This document shows positions 22,436 through 33,270 of a stretch of 64,000 nucleotides of DNA, in pieces. Each line of letters begins with the position of its first letter. Positions within the stretch are counted from its first letter, which is position 1. The DNA comes from Symsagittifera roscoffensis (taxonomy: Eukaryota; Xenacoelomorpha; Acoela; Convolutidae). A program made the translations under genes and the position numbers. The stretch lies in contig NC_087063.1 in the NCBI RefSeq assembly GCF_963678635.1, positions 6,850,386 to 6,914,385 of the forward strand, written 5' to 3'. A model generated the notes under the pieces. The model was given only the letters and a program-made list of their open reading frames with translations. It did no database searches and had not been told where the DNA came from.

Positions 22436-22850
22436 TCTTCCGACTTTTTTGACGAAAATAACGGAATAATTGTGCTCGGGTGTTTTTTTTCTTCAGACAA
22501 GTATCGACTTTTTAACAATCTTTTTTGACAAAAATTTTCGAAATCATTCAAAAAGTATTGTTATCTTGAGCTTAATTTAAAAAGAAAACATATTTCACCC
22601 GTGATCCTTTTTTGTAAAGCTATGGGGGTTTATAGATTTCCATTTTGAACAACTTGGGACATAAACGCGCGATATATTTTGCGCTATTAATGCGTAATGG
22701 GAGATGTCATCGGTCTTAGAAATTGTTCCAATTTGGTTAAAGGAAGCTCGCCGTAATTGATTTGTTACTAGGAGCGAAATGTATCATTTTGTACTTTATA
22801 TGGCGTGTGGCGTGATGATTTTCACAAAATATCTCAAATTTTGAATTGCT
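22436..22850 (+). repeat. Dispersed repeat unit, copy A
   Basis: Aligns with 22956-23375. Shared strings include taacggaata, gtgctcgggtgtttttttt, gtaaagctatggggg, cgcgatatattt, gtcttagaaattgttcca and ttcacaaaatatctcaaat. It is followed at 22887-22960 by an actgctccatagac...ggcttcgcc block that also occurs at 56087-56150. No coding potential is seen. Confidence 0.7.
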
Positions 22851-22955
22851 TTCCTTTTTATTTATGAAACTTAATCTTTTCCTGGTTATCACTGCTCCAT
22901 AGACGTTAAAAGGCAGTTGGAATTTTTATGGCTTCGCCCAAATACGAGTAGTCTT

Positions 22956-23375
22956 GTTTTTCCGACTTGCGTAACGAAAGTAACGGAATATTTGTGCTCG
23001 GGTGTTTTTTTTTCTTTTTATCTAACCATTTTCGCGACGGATTTTTATTTATATCATTCAAAAACTATTATTTCCCTGAGCTGAAATTTGAAAAGATATT
23101 ATACCTCTGATCAATATTTTGTAAAGTTATGGGGGCTTGAATATTGCCATTTTGGCCAATTTGGGAAAATAAATACGCGATATATTTCGCACTATTAACG
23201 CGTAAGCGAGATTTATTCCGTCTTAGAAATTGTTCCAAATTGGTTCAAGGAAGCTTTATGCCATAATCAATTTGTTAATAGGCTCAACACCGATCACTTT
23301 GTACTTAAAAGGACGTTGGTACAACAGCGATGATGTTTTCACAAAATATCTCAAATTAAAAAAAATAAAATCTCA
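22956..23375 (+). repeat. Dispersed repeat unit, copy B
   Basis: Second copy of the 22436-22850 unit, offset about 520 bp. Its expected continuation (the actgctccatagac block) is missing here but present just beyond the 3' LTR of element 2 at 56087, so element 2 may have inserted into this copy. 23376-23529 shows nothing recognisable. Confidence 0.65.
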
Positions 23376-23529
23376 AATAATAAAAGTTTTATTTTATTAC
23401 GTTTGTGGTGGTAGAGAGTTGACCATCTAGTATGGAGGACATAATGTTGAACTACGCATCATGTTTGAGATCATTCGATTAATGTGAATTACAGATCTGT
23501 CAATCATGTCTATTGATCTAACAGCTTGG

Positions 23530-23677
23530 TGTTGCTAAAACTAAGATTCACACTTCGTTAGCTATTGAAAGATTATAGTTACCTTCTATTCAATGTTCAT
23601 GTATACTTATTTAACTTTACTATTTATTCAACCGTATTATATAGTTCAATTTTAGATAAGACTTAGGGAAGACTACA
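23530..23677 (+). repeat. 5' LTR of element 2
   Basis: Matches 55917-56068 with about 20 differences: shared tgctaaaac, cttcgttagctattgaaagat, accttct.atcaatgttcat, attcaaccgtatta and tagttcaattt. It ends ACTACA directly before TGGCGCAGCC. The ATTATATAG near the 3' end could be promoter or polyadenylation-related. Confidence 0.8.
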
Positions 23678-24402
23678 TGGCGCAGCCAGCAGTTTCTTCT
23701 TCAGAAGACAGGACGGAACTGCTAGGAGTCCCTTCATTCTGGGGTAAACCGTCGGCCGAACCTCCTTATCCTTGGGAGGTGTGGATAGGTCATTTCTTCC
23801 TTGCCATATAACTCAAGGAGAACTGTGAGCCGCATATTCTACTTCTAGACCCGGCAACGGTACATGACGACCCTCCGCCAAAACCTGAACCTATTCCATG
23901 TTCAGAATCGACGACAGAAGCGGAAAAAAGAACCGCAAGAAACGAGGCAGCAGTCAGACAACCAAACGAAGCAAACGAAGAACGACGAAAGAAGGGACCC
24001 AAAATAAGTCCAAATGTATACTACCATGAATCAGATGCACAAAAAAAATCGAGGTTATTCTTCGCCCTTGAAAACGAAGGGAAGAAAAGATTCCTACAAC
24101 AACACGCACACGTCAATCTTTATTCAGTAAAATTCAAAAGTGAGAAGAATTATATCATCCAAAGTATGCAAAATTACAATGCATCACATGGGCATAGAGA
24201 AAACCTTGAATCGTTTTACTTTCGCCTAGCAGGACAAGCCTCAAAGTGTGGAACGACGGAGGAGATTGAAAAGGAAGTTATTCTCGACATATTCATCGCA
24301 AAAATGGGATTCTCTGACATACAAAGAGAAATTTGCATCAGACCAGGAGCTACAGTAGACAATACACTCAAATCAGCGTTGCTGCCGGAGAGGGATACGT
24401 AA
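23677..24402 (+). pseudogene. Element 2 Gag (start at the LTR/primer-site junction)
   Basis: The ATG at 23677 uses the last LTR base, exactly as in element 1, and the protein again begins MAQPA, followed by a segment with FWGKPSAEPP that parallels FWQKASAEPP in element 1. One in-frame TAA (23809-23811) interrupts an otherwise open frame of about 240 codons. The middle is acidic/basic and helical; the segment SHGHRENLESFYFRL resembles a capsid helix. A frameshift near 24390 leads to the zinc-knuckle part. The capsid role is inferred from position and similarity. Confidence 0.75.
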
Positions 24403-25001
24403 CAGCGAATAATCTCCAAAAGCAGAATCCGTCTACAGCAAGTAATTCAGCGAACTTCATCAATTCCTCTAACCAATTCCGGGTTAAGCAGGAACCAGTA
24501 ATGTCCATTCAATCTAAGAACAATGTTCAAAATAGAATGAGCAGATCGCTAGGGAAAGGAAATTTTAAACCCAAGCACCAACAAGACCAATCGAACACTC
24601 AATCCAAACCATGTTATTTCTGTGAGAGAAGATTCACACCTGAACATAAGGCCAAATGCCAAGCCAGGGGAGTAATATGTAGAAATTGTGGAAAAAAGGG
24701 ACACTTTGCTAAAGTTTGTAACAGTACTCAAGTTGCAAATGTCGAACAACCAGAACCGAAGAAAGAAGAGGATTGCAACTTCATAGATTCAGATAGCAAA
24801 GGCAATTATTCAGTACTTAAGATCTCGAAAAAATCCTTACAAACGGAAGCGGTCAAAAATTTAGAAGTAATCAACTCTGCCACGGGGAAAACTAAAAGCC
24901 TTAGAACAACGCTTAAAACAAGAGGCTCAATATTCAGCGCACGATTGACACTGGGAGTCAAGCTTCATTTGTCAATAAAAGAACAGCAGATACACTATTA
25001 G
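24333..25001 (+). pseudogene. Element 2 nucleocapsid and start of pol
   Basis: A 222-codon frame containing both zinc-binding motifs in one reading frame: a CX2CX7HX3C motif (CYFCERRF..H...C) and a canonical CX2CX4HX4C knuckle (CRNCGKKGHFAKVC). In element 1 these two motifs are split between gag and pol frames, so element 2 either never used frameshifting there or has lost it by an indel. The last about 50 codons overlap, out of frame, the start of the protease. Confidence 0.75.
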
Positions 25002-25330
25002 CGAAAGACAGAACCCAATGCAAAAATTATATCCCTAGATAAGAATCCGTTAATCACAACGTACGTTGACTAAAACCATAAGCCGATCAAATTTTTCGGA
25101 ATGCTTGAAAATGACATCTATTTGAATGGTTGGAGACTAGAAGGCGCAAAATTTTTAATTTCCGAGAATAGGACTAGATGCCTATTAGGTTTAGATATCC
25201 AACTAGAACTGGGGATAGTAACAACGCAACTTAAACCTCCCAAAATCTCAGTAAATACAATCTCAGTAGAGTGAGAAGACGAATAAGCCGAATCAATTTA
25301 CTGGAAGAACCTATTTACCAAAAAATAAAA
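24944..25330 (+). pseudogene. Element 2 protease remnant
   Basis: In a third frame, IDTGSQASFVNKRTADTLL gives the retropepsin active-site motif DTGS (24947-24958), matching DTGSPTSFVNEKTA in element 1. Further on, CLLGLDIQLELGI matches the ILGRNLLPQIGI motif of element 1. Several stops lie between the two, so the domain is dead. Confidence 0.7.
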
Positions 25331-25370
25331 TGATGTCTTCCAAAGATTAGGGCGTTCAAAGAACTACAAG

Positions 25371-26250
25371 GTGTTCACTTTGTTCAAATCACCACTACTA
25401 CCCATTCAGGAAAAGGGCAGAAGGTTGCAATTTCATATCCAAGCTAAAGTGGGAGCAGAAATAAAGAAACTGATAAGAGAAGGCCACATAGTAAATCTAG
25501 TCAAGTGCAGAAGTGTTCAATTCGTAGCTCCAATAGTTATATCAGCAAAAAGGATGGCACAGTGAAATTAGCGATGGACGCAAAGTCAATGAACTCACAG
25601 ATCTATAAAAACATGTTTCAAATGCCAAATCTACTAGAACTCCTTCATTCAGCGGCCCAAAATAATCACATCCGAGTCAGAGGGCACAGTCTGGTTCTTG
25701 TCACTAGACCTGAAATACGCCTTTAGTCGACTTCCAATAGATGATTCCGTGAGCAAACACTGTAAATTTAGCACAGAATCCGGGGAATTCATGGATACAT
25801 ACAGATTTAAAACCGAATTATATGGACTAACAGTTATGCCGAAGGAATTTTAGAAGGCATGGGACAACACAATTCAAGGGATTCAAGGAGTATTCTTTTT
25901 CTTAGATGAGATTTTAATAGTATCGAAAGGCTAAATTACGAAACATGTTGAAATAGTCGACAACGTTCTCTCTAGACTAGACAAAGAAGGGTTCGCCTTA
26001 AAACTCAGTAAATGCGAGTTTTCAATCTCCAAATTAATCTGACTGGGATTCGAGATCGATGAGACAGGAATGAGGCCGAAACATTCGAAGATAGAAGCAG
26101 TAATGGCACTACAGCCGCCAAAATCTCTGAACAACTGAGATCCTTTATGGGTATATTGAACCACATGTCCAGATTCATACCCAACCTACAAAATCACACT
26201 GAACCACTTCGACCATAACTGAAAGCAGACAACAAAGAAAAGTTTATTTG
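25371..26250 (+). pseudogene. Element 2 reverse transcriptase, broken
   Basis: RT pieces occur in order across frames: 25371-25565 (IQAKVGAEIKKLIREGHI), 25505-25726 (SKKDGTVKLAMDAKSMN, QMPNLLELL), then LDLKYAFSRLPIDD with the first catalytic Asp, ELYGLTVMPKEF, and FFLDEILIVSKG as the YXDD box with the second Asp changed to Glu. Then KLSKCEFSISK and GFEIDETGMRP. Stops and frameshifts are frequent. Homologous to 16259-17836 of element 1. Confidence 0.8.
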
Positions 26251-26289
26251 GAGTGAAGAAGCAAACAACGCATTCCAAAAGGTTCTTGA

Positions 26290-26740
26290 ACTAACCGCTA
26301 ATATACCCAAAATGCACCACTACGATGCTTCCAAACAATGCAGGATTAAATGTGACGCAAGTCACAAAGGATTGGTTGCAGCGTTATAGCAAGAGTTGGA
26401 ACCAGACAAATGGGTACCAATCGCCATCACATCAAGGTTCTTGAATACAGCCGAACAAAAGTACAGCGCTAACGAGCTAGAACTGCTCGCAGTGGTCTGG
26501 TCATGCGAGCTTTTTAGAAATTTTTTATTGGGGAATCATTTTCAAATCCTAACCGATCACAACGCCGTAGTCACAGAACTAACAAAAAATCGCTGCAATA
26601 AAACATATCAATCCAGATTGACCAGGTGGGCAGACAAAATGCTGCCATTTGATTATACAATATCCCACATCGCAGGAGCTAAAATAGGAAGGGCAGATTA
26701 CTTGTCAAGAAGCCCTAAACTCGAAGCACCGCCCACATGA
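26290..26740 (+). pseudogene. Element 2 RNase H
   Basis: The upstream piece contains RIKCDASHKGLVAAL with the first catalytic Asp, followed by an in-frame TAG. The ORF 26396-26740 then carries ANELELLAVVWSCELF, ILTDHNAVV and the intact SRLTRWADKMLPFDY where element 1 has a stop in place of Trp. It ends after DYLSRSPKLEAPPT at a natural-looking boundary into the spacer. Confidence 0.82.
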
Positions 26741-27290
26741 AAATACGATAAGCAATTAAAACCATCGAGAACTTTGATGAAGCCTGCAGGGTGATCAACA
26801 CACCAAAAATGAACAAAGACCTTGGAAATGTTCAGCTAGTTAAGGCTCACCTAGAGAAAAACATAGCGAATACTAAATAACTTATGTTTGAAGTGAATTC
26901 AAGCGGAGGAAAATATTTAGCTTCCGGAGCATCGGAAGGGGGCGTCGACAATTCGAACAGAAACCTCATCTAACAGATCACCGAGTCAGAACCGCCAATT
27001 TTGATAAAACTTTCGATATAGAGGGCTCAAGTTTTATCCAATCAAAATCAGATATGCAAATTTGAATACTTCCGCGAGAGGGCGCATTGTCATGCGATTT
27101 TTATATTAGCCAATTAAATCAATTTATGCAAATTCACTTCCCTTTTGTACATATCGGAATTTTACGCGGCAAAAATTTAACCAATCAAATCACAACATGC
27201 AAATTTACAACTCACCGCGAGAGGGCGGAAATTCATGCGGTGAAAGTTTTAACCAATCATTATCGTCTATTATTAATTTTTGTTTAAATT
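26741..27290 (+). other. Element 2 spacer with a 71-bp minisatellite
   Basis: No open frame is seen. From about 27038 to 27350 a unit of 71-72 bp repeats with CCAAT(C/T)A at 27038, 27181 and 27252, a CCAATTA variant at 27110 and a further CCAATCA at 27341. Units carry ATGCAAAT (three copies) and CGCGAGAGGGCG (two copies, plus a CACGAAAGGGCG variant). Confidence 0.65.
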
Positions 27291-27758
27291 TTGCCACATC
27301 TAACCAGTTCACCACGAAAGGGCGTCATATTAAAATCTAACCAATCAGAGGGGACGGAATTATATTCAGTCAAAAATACACAGAAATCATTGTCTCCGAC
27401 TACAAACTTAAAACTCATCAGCTCAAACAAAATTAGAAATAGTTCAAAAATCCCAACTTTTCAGACAAAAAATATGAGTAAATTTGATCTCCCGTCAAGA
27501 AAGCAGATGGAAAACCCAATCAGAGAAAAAAGTAGGGCCGAAACAAGACAAACAGTCGAAATGATAACCACGAGCAGAAAGCGGAAACGGATCACAACCA
27601 TAAACAGAAACAAGACAAACTATGCCAGAATTCTCGCAAACCTCAGAGCAAACAGGCTGAAGAAGACAGTGAGGGTCAATATGATAGCAAGCAAGGTCGG
27701 GGAAAAGAGGACACCAGAATCTCCAGTGACTTCAGACAGAACGTCTTTCATTACAGGC
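27291..27758 (+). pseudogene. Element 2 RNase H-integrase linker, truncated by the giant insertion
   Basis: A frame open from 27291 to the insertion point at 27758, rich in Lys, Arg, Ser, Thr and Asn with no recognised domain. Its position corresponds to the long spacer of element 1. The frame appears to continue only because the giant element happens to be open for a few codons; the last 13 residues of the nominal ORF belong to that LTR. Confidence 0.5.
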
Positions 27759-28624
27759 TGTAACATTCGCCCGGAAGTACATATCGACGGAAAATAAAGC
27801 TAGGTTCTAAGAAGACTGGCCAACGTCTAAGCAGAGCTCTACATGCTTTTCACCGTTTCTACCAGGCCAGTTCTTTTGGTGGTCTTTCTAGCATCGGGTC
27901 GACAAAAACGTTAATGTTCTCCGGCTACGACCAGAACGCTCAAATTACCTTGTTTACATGCAAAATTGCAAAATTAGTGAGCTCATGGCTGGGTCTCAGT
28001 ATCCCCAGACCACGAGGTCACTCCTAAAAACAGGGCTACTACTACTTATTATATTACTATTGTTTTTGTTCAGTAGATAAAAATCTTCGTCTCCATCGAA
28101 GATGGATCAACCCTTTCTCCCAACTCCTAGCTTCTCATCCTTGCGAAATGAATTCAAATGTTAATTAAAATCAATTCAAGACATAATCGGGAAGCTAAAA
28201 ATGTATATAAAAGAGTTTCAGTTCAACTCCCGAGACTGCTGTTTTCTACCCTTCACCGTTGTTGTGAACGGCCTTGCAACTATTGTAGCCACACAATAAT
28301 TGCAACTCGGAGCGGTCTCTGCTAACTCTGCAATTCGCTGTCGTTTTTCAATCAAAAATCTCGTAGTTATCGCTATCGCAACTATTGTTGTTCTGATTTT
28401 AATCTGGTTTTCTTCCAAAATGGCCGTTTTTGACGCCTCTCAGAATTATTACGTCATTTTTCGAGTATTTAAAATTTCAAAATACCAGAATATCTTGACC
28501 TTCACCGTTTGAATAATCGTCACAATAACGTTGTTAATCTCTTAAAACCGTCAATTCGGAAGGTTAGCTGCTAAATTTTCGAACCCATTCAATCTGCAGT
28601 TTTGTCCATTCTGGTCGAATGTCA
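27759..28624 (-). repeat. 3' LTR of the giant element
   Basis: Aligns with 53186-54047 throughout. It contains an extra segment of about 47 bp (within 27989-28036, gggtctcag...cagggct) absent from the other LTR, and lacks the CCCCTCCGG-containing 58 bp insertion found there. An inverted repeat (28274-28305) and a plus-strand TATATAAAAG (about 28204) are shared by both LTRs. A minus-strand frame of 66-91 codons starting with MEENQ is also open in both. Confidence 0.92.
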
Positions 28625-28750
28625 CATACTCCGCGGACAGCCCGGTCAATGTCCCCATTGAATCTCGCAATGTTCGTAAAATTGGTACAGTGTCATCGAA
28701 CAGAATTTACAAAATGCACGAAATTACTTTTATCCGCTTTATATCGACTC

Positions 28751-30645
28751 ACTGCAGAATATAAAAGACATCATACTACACCACTACAACCTTCTTAATT
28801 TATTCACTAATCTGCACTTTGAGGATATGACTTAAGATAAAACATTGTTTCTGACTTCCAACGTCAATGCCCAGATTTAAAACTTTTTCTCCTAGGTTTT
28901 AAAAGATGTTAGTTTGCAGGACAGTCCTGCCAACCAACAAGCTGAAATTATCCTACCATGCTTCTTCCCTTCGGAAATTTTAGTTGTTATTGTCCTGAAT
29001 ATTAAAATTTAGGAACTCTGTGGTTAGAAAGAACAATGAAACAATCTCCCTCTTCAAGAGATTACCCTAGCCTTTCATGTCACCACAAAGTGATCAGTTT
29101 TCCTAGTTGATTAAAAACAGTCATGCAGGCTGGAATATTTAAATATACTCTTTACTCAAGCCTTTCTAAATAAATAGTAAGTGTCTCTAAAGCCACTAAC
29201 TAAAATCAAAATGCAAATTTTTCAATGCAACAAATTATTTAATGCTCAAATCTCAACTAAATGTTTTCAATTACAACTTGGTTGCTTAGTTTCTCACTTG
29301 ATTTCTCGTCAAACCCATGCGTTTTAACTTCTTCTCTTTTGTGACTTCTTTGTTTCTTCTTTTTTCGTCGTTTAGAAGTTCCACTGCAGAATATAAAAGA
29401 CATCATACTACACCACTACAACCTTCTAAATTTATTCACTAATCTGCACTTTGAGGATATGACTTAAGATAAAACATTGTTTCTGACTTCCAACGTCAAT
29501 GCCCAGATTTAAAACTTTTTCTCCTAGGTTTTAAAAGATGTTAGTTTGCAGGACAGTCCTGCCAACCAACAAGCTGAAATTATCCTACCATGCTTCTTCC
29601 CTTCGGAAATTTTAGTTGTTATTGTCCTGAATATTAAAATTTAGGAACTCTGTGGTTAGAAAGAACAATGAAACAATCTCCCTCTTCAAGAGATTACACT
29701 AGCCTTTCATGTCACCACAAAGTGATCAGTTTTCCTAGTTGATTAAAAACAGCCATGCAGGCTGGAATATTTAAATATACTCTTTACTCAAGCCTTTCTA
29801 AATAAATAGTAAGTGTCTCTAAAGCCACTAACTAAAATCAAAATGCAAATTTTTCAATGCAACAAATTATTTAATGCTCAAATCTCAACTAAATGTTTTC
29901 AATTACAACTTGGTTGCTTAGTTTCTCACTTGATTTCTCGTCACACCCATGCGTTTTAACTTCTTCTCTTTTGTGACTTCTTTGTTTCTTCTTTTTTCGT
30001 CGTTTAGAAGTTCCACTGCAGAATATAAAAGACATCATACTACACCACTACAACCTTCTAAATTTATTCACTAATCTGCACTTTGAGGATATGACTTAAG
30101 ATAAAACATTGTTTCTGACTTCCAACGTCAATGCCCAGATTTAAAACTTTTTCTCCTAGGTTTTAAAAGATGTTAGTTTGCAGGACAGTCCTGCCAACCA
30201 ACAAGCTAAAATTATCCTACCATGCTTCTTCCCTTCGGAAATTTTAGTTGTTATTGTCCTGAATATTAAAATTTAGGAACTCTGTGGTTAGAAAGAACAA
30301 TGAAACAATCTCCCTCTTCAAGAGATTACCCTAGCCTTTCATGTCACCACAAAGTGATCAGTTTTCCTAGTTGATTAAAAACAGTCATGCAGGCCGGAAT
30401 ATTTAAATATACTCTTTACTCAAGCCTTTCTAAATAAATAGTAAGTGTCTCTAAAGCCACTAACTAAAATCAAAATGCAAATTTTTCAATGCAACAAATT
30501 ATTTAATGCTCAAATCTCAACTAAATGTTTTCAATTACAACTTGGTTGCTTAGTTTCTCACTTGATTTCTCGTCACACCCATGCGTTTTAACTTCTTCTC
30601 TTTTGTCACTTCTTTGTTTCTTCTTTTTTCGTCGTTTAGAAGTTC
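28751..30645 (+). repeat. Three tandem copies of a 632-bp unit
   Basis: Copies start at 28751, 29383 and 30015 (actgcagaatataaaagac) and end in ttttttcgtcgtttagaagtt. They differ by only a handful of single bases (for example cttcttaattt/cttctaaattt), so amplification is recent compared with the age of the host element. The unit is non-coding and AT-rich and lies between the accessory ORFs and the 3' LTR. 28625-28750 shows nothing else. Confidence 0.93.
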
Positions 30646-31050
30646 TAAAACTTCTAAATTCTTCTAATATCGTTTCTTTTTGCATCTTGTCTTCCGGCCA
30701 TTTGTCAATGCTCCATATCCTCCTCCTGCGACATTGACTCTGTACTCTCAGGTTCTGTGTCTTGCAGTCCTCCAACACTTCTGCTCTTCTACCCTCTGTT
30801 TACAACAAGGTAGGGGATCTATATTAGATTCTCTGTTTCTGCAGAAGCTATTGTGAAAGCACAACGTCACGTTTCTCTCCAAATCTTCCTTCAACATCTC
30901 TTCATTCTCACTTCCATCACGTTCACTTGTCCTGGAAATTCTCTTCACAGCGGTGGTCACTGCTTTCCGATGAGTCACGAAAGCCCACTTGAAAGCTCCT
31001 GCCCCAATGTCCAGCTGATACCCACTGTACACCCTGCCGTGCTTCGACAT
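30521..31050 (-). CDS. Small basic ORFs at the 3' end of the giant element
   Basis: Two overlapping frames: 30748-31050 (100 codons, motif YSGYQLDIGAGAFKWAFVTHRKAV) and 30521-30778 (85 codons, very rich in Lys/Arg/Glu, running into the third 632-bp repeat). They are out of frame with each other and could be one protein after a frameshift or a spliced product. The first has a compositional profile like real protein. No family is recognised and no catalytic motif seen. Confidence 0.3.
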
Positions 31051-31190
31051 ATGCTTTTTGGCATATTAGTACAACCATGCAGTCATGTTGGCTCTAAACC
31101 ATCGTATCAGCCGTCTTCTTGCCCATATCTTTTTTACTTCCATCAGAATGTTCAGAATCTTGATCATACTCTCAAAAAGATTTAAATATT

Positions 31191-31325
31191 TTAGACAATC
31201 CAGTTTCCTCTCGTTGGCGCCTCCTGTCTATTGTTCTCTCTCACATGAGCTTCCAGCCATCGTATCGCCATCATAACTCCCACTATCACTACTGCTATGG
31301 GCCGTGATGAGTCTGGTAAAACCAT
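31191..31325 (-). CDS. Tiny ORF with a membrane-type segment
   Basis: 44 codons from the ATG at 31325 to TAA at 31191. Residues about 9-23 (PIAVVIVGVMMAIRW) form a hydrophobic helix followed by a polar tail. It lies just upstream, in the reading direction, of the ORF at 30748-31050 and might be its first exon or an independent micropeptide. It is too short to be more than a suggestion. 31326-31860 is non-coding and contains three tandem copies of ttgccattgaga (31552-31587). Confidence 0.22.
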   Translation of the reverse strand: MVLPDSSRPIAVVIVGVMMAIRWLEAHVRENNRQEAPTRGNWIV

Positions 31326-31861
31326 GGAGAGCAGCTCTCCAGAGTCCCAGATCAACACCAGATTACTACACCCGGGATGCCACCAATAAAACTTATTAGC
31401 AATTTACTTTAACAAACTACAGTTATGTCGAATTTTTCACGTTCTCAATTTGGTGATAGGCCAAAAAACCGAAGGGCTAACAAACCGAAAATAAGACTAC
31501 CATTTCAACAAACCGAAAAATATTCTTATTATTATGCAACATATTAACAGATTGCCATTGAGATTGCCATTGAGATTGCCATTAATGTTATGCAATTGTT
31601 ACGTAATTCTTCTGTAATTTATGTAAGTCTGATGTAATTTCGGCTTCAAGATGTGGCGGTTTGTAGATAAGGTGCTTTGTTGAAGATACGCGGCCTGATA
31701 ATTGAACCATAATGCCCAAATCTGATTGGTTAAAATTAGTTTCGGTGAAAGAAAGTCTGGATATTCAATAAGAATAAGTATATGTTTATTGGCGTTAACA
31801 TGATGCTCCTCCAGTTACGCTTTCCCGAAGCTTCCAGTAGTGGTTCCACTTGCATCATCAC

Positions 31862-33270
31862 TCAGTGGACTTCATCATTCTCATCTACTGTTTTGTAATC
31901 CGTAACGGTTGATCCTCTCTGTTTTTGTCTTTCAAAATCGCTGAAGTTCCCACTGACGTATCCCATGAACTTCTTTGCTAGTATCGATTCCAACTCCTCC
32001 ATAGTTTTCTCTGGAACTGCTGAGAACATATTGCACAATAACTCATAAGATCTCTCTGACATTCTCGCTAATCTCACACACTTTGACACTGAGAAGGCTT
32101 GATCCACGATCGTTCTCGTACTCTTTACATCCACAGCTACGAAATGCACTGGGTATGTGCTCTTGCACAATGTTCCCAAACAATATTGTCAATTGTTTGT
32201 GTTGTTTCTCCAGGGTTTTCACGCAATCTAGACTTCCACAAACGTGAGATTCCATTCCACATATATCTGCCAGACAGCTACCAGGTTTAACCCAGTCTTC
32301 TGGTCCCCAGCCAGGCAACTCCACTTTGTCTTCCCAGTTGCTCTTAGAGGCTGTTGTCATCACATTGTATATGATATTAAGATCACGCAGGTTACAGTCC
32401 GCATTTAGTTCCCTCTGTACAACTTGCGTTGCATCAAATCAGCGTTGGGACTAGGACACTAGGTCTCATCAGTTCCCACACTACCATCAAGCTCTTTCTT
32501 AGTAATTCATCTGAGAATCCCAATCCAAATTACACTCGTTTGTCGGATTCTGGCACGGAAGGTGTAGCTACCTTTTCTTCTAGGACTAGTCCCAGTTTGG
32601 TCTGCGGGTTAGCAGCGCTCCTAATCGTTGCAATTCTCGTCGTCCAGAACCTCAGCAACAATGCTTGTTCGTAATCAGAGAAGCAATCACGTATGTCTTC
32701 ACTGAAAAACGGGTTGTACGCCATCCCTATGACTCCGGACACGTAACCGTATGACTTCTTTCTGATTGGTCCACAGTATTCATTGGATTTCGGCAGTGCA
32801 ACCATGGATTCCTTAGTGAGCCTCAGTTCTTTGTTCGAGAATCTCCTGATTTCGTCTATTTTCCTCATGGGTTCTAGCTCCTCGGGTTCTTTTATGATCA
32901 CCCTCATCGGCTTGCTCTGATGCATATCCAGCAGTGCTAGCAAGAGTAGGGCTTTCGCTCGTTCATCACCCTCTTTCAGCATCTTGACACAGGCATTCAA
33001 TGCTGGCACTGAAAATTGCTCTTTCATGAATCGGATGAAACAGAGAGCGTCCCCCCGCTTCGCGCACGCCACTGCCATTCCCTCCTGGATTATCAGATCC
33101 TTCGTACTCGTCATCAGGAAGACCTTTTCTTCTTTCGATCACTTCCTTTCTTCTGAATCATATTCCTTGCGAGTCAGTTCGATCATGCACCAGGCGAACC
33201 TCAGCTGTAATCCAGTCCTCACGTAGGGCACTGCTATCAGAGCGTGTATCCTTGGTCTAGTCGTCATCTC
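31862..33270 (-). pseudogene. C-terminal part of the giant accessory ORF, duplicated copy A
   Basis: Frames 32530-33114, 32043-32363 and 31862-32179 are successive pieces of one protein. Motifs include KMLKEGDERAKALLLLALLD, KSYGYVSGVIGMAYNPFF, DYEQALLLRFWTT and WGPEDWVKPGSC. 32031-33270 is the first copy of a 1.24 kb tandem duplication (partner 33271-34521). Copy A keeps NEYCGPIRKK open where copy B has a stop but is broken elsewhere. After the duplicated part the reading continues to a terminus at 31862 (ending DENDEVH). It is helical and has no recognised domain; function is unknown. Confidence 0.55.

Noticed and set aside
23497-23530. Target duplication for element 2
   Set aside because: None of the plausible LTR edges (23527 or 23530 with 56068) gives matching flanks, so none is claimed.
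27759-28624. Conserved 66-91 codon minus-strand frame in both giant LTRs as a gene
   Set aside because: LTR copies share sequence by descent, so an open frame in both is weak evidence, and it has no recognisable domain.
28751-30645. 632-bp repeats as a CRISPR-like or integron array
   Set aside because: Units are long, head-to-tail and without unique spacers, within a eukaryotic retroelement.
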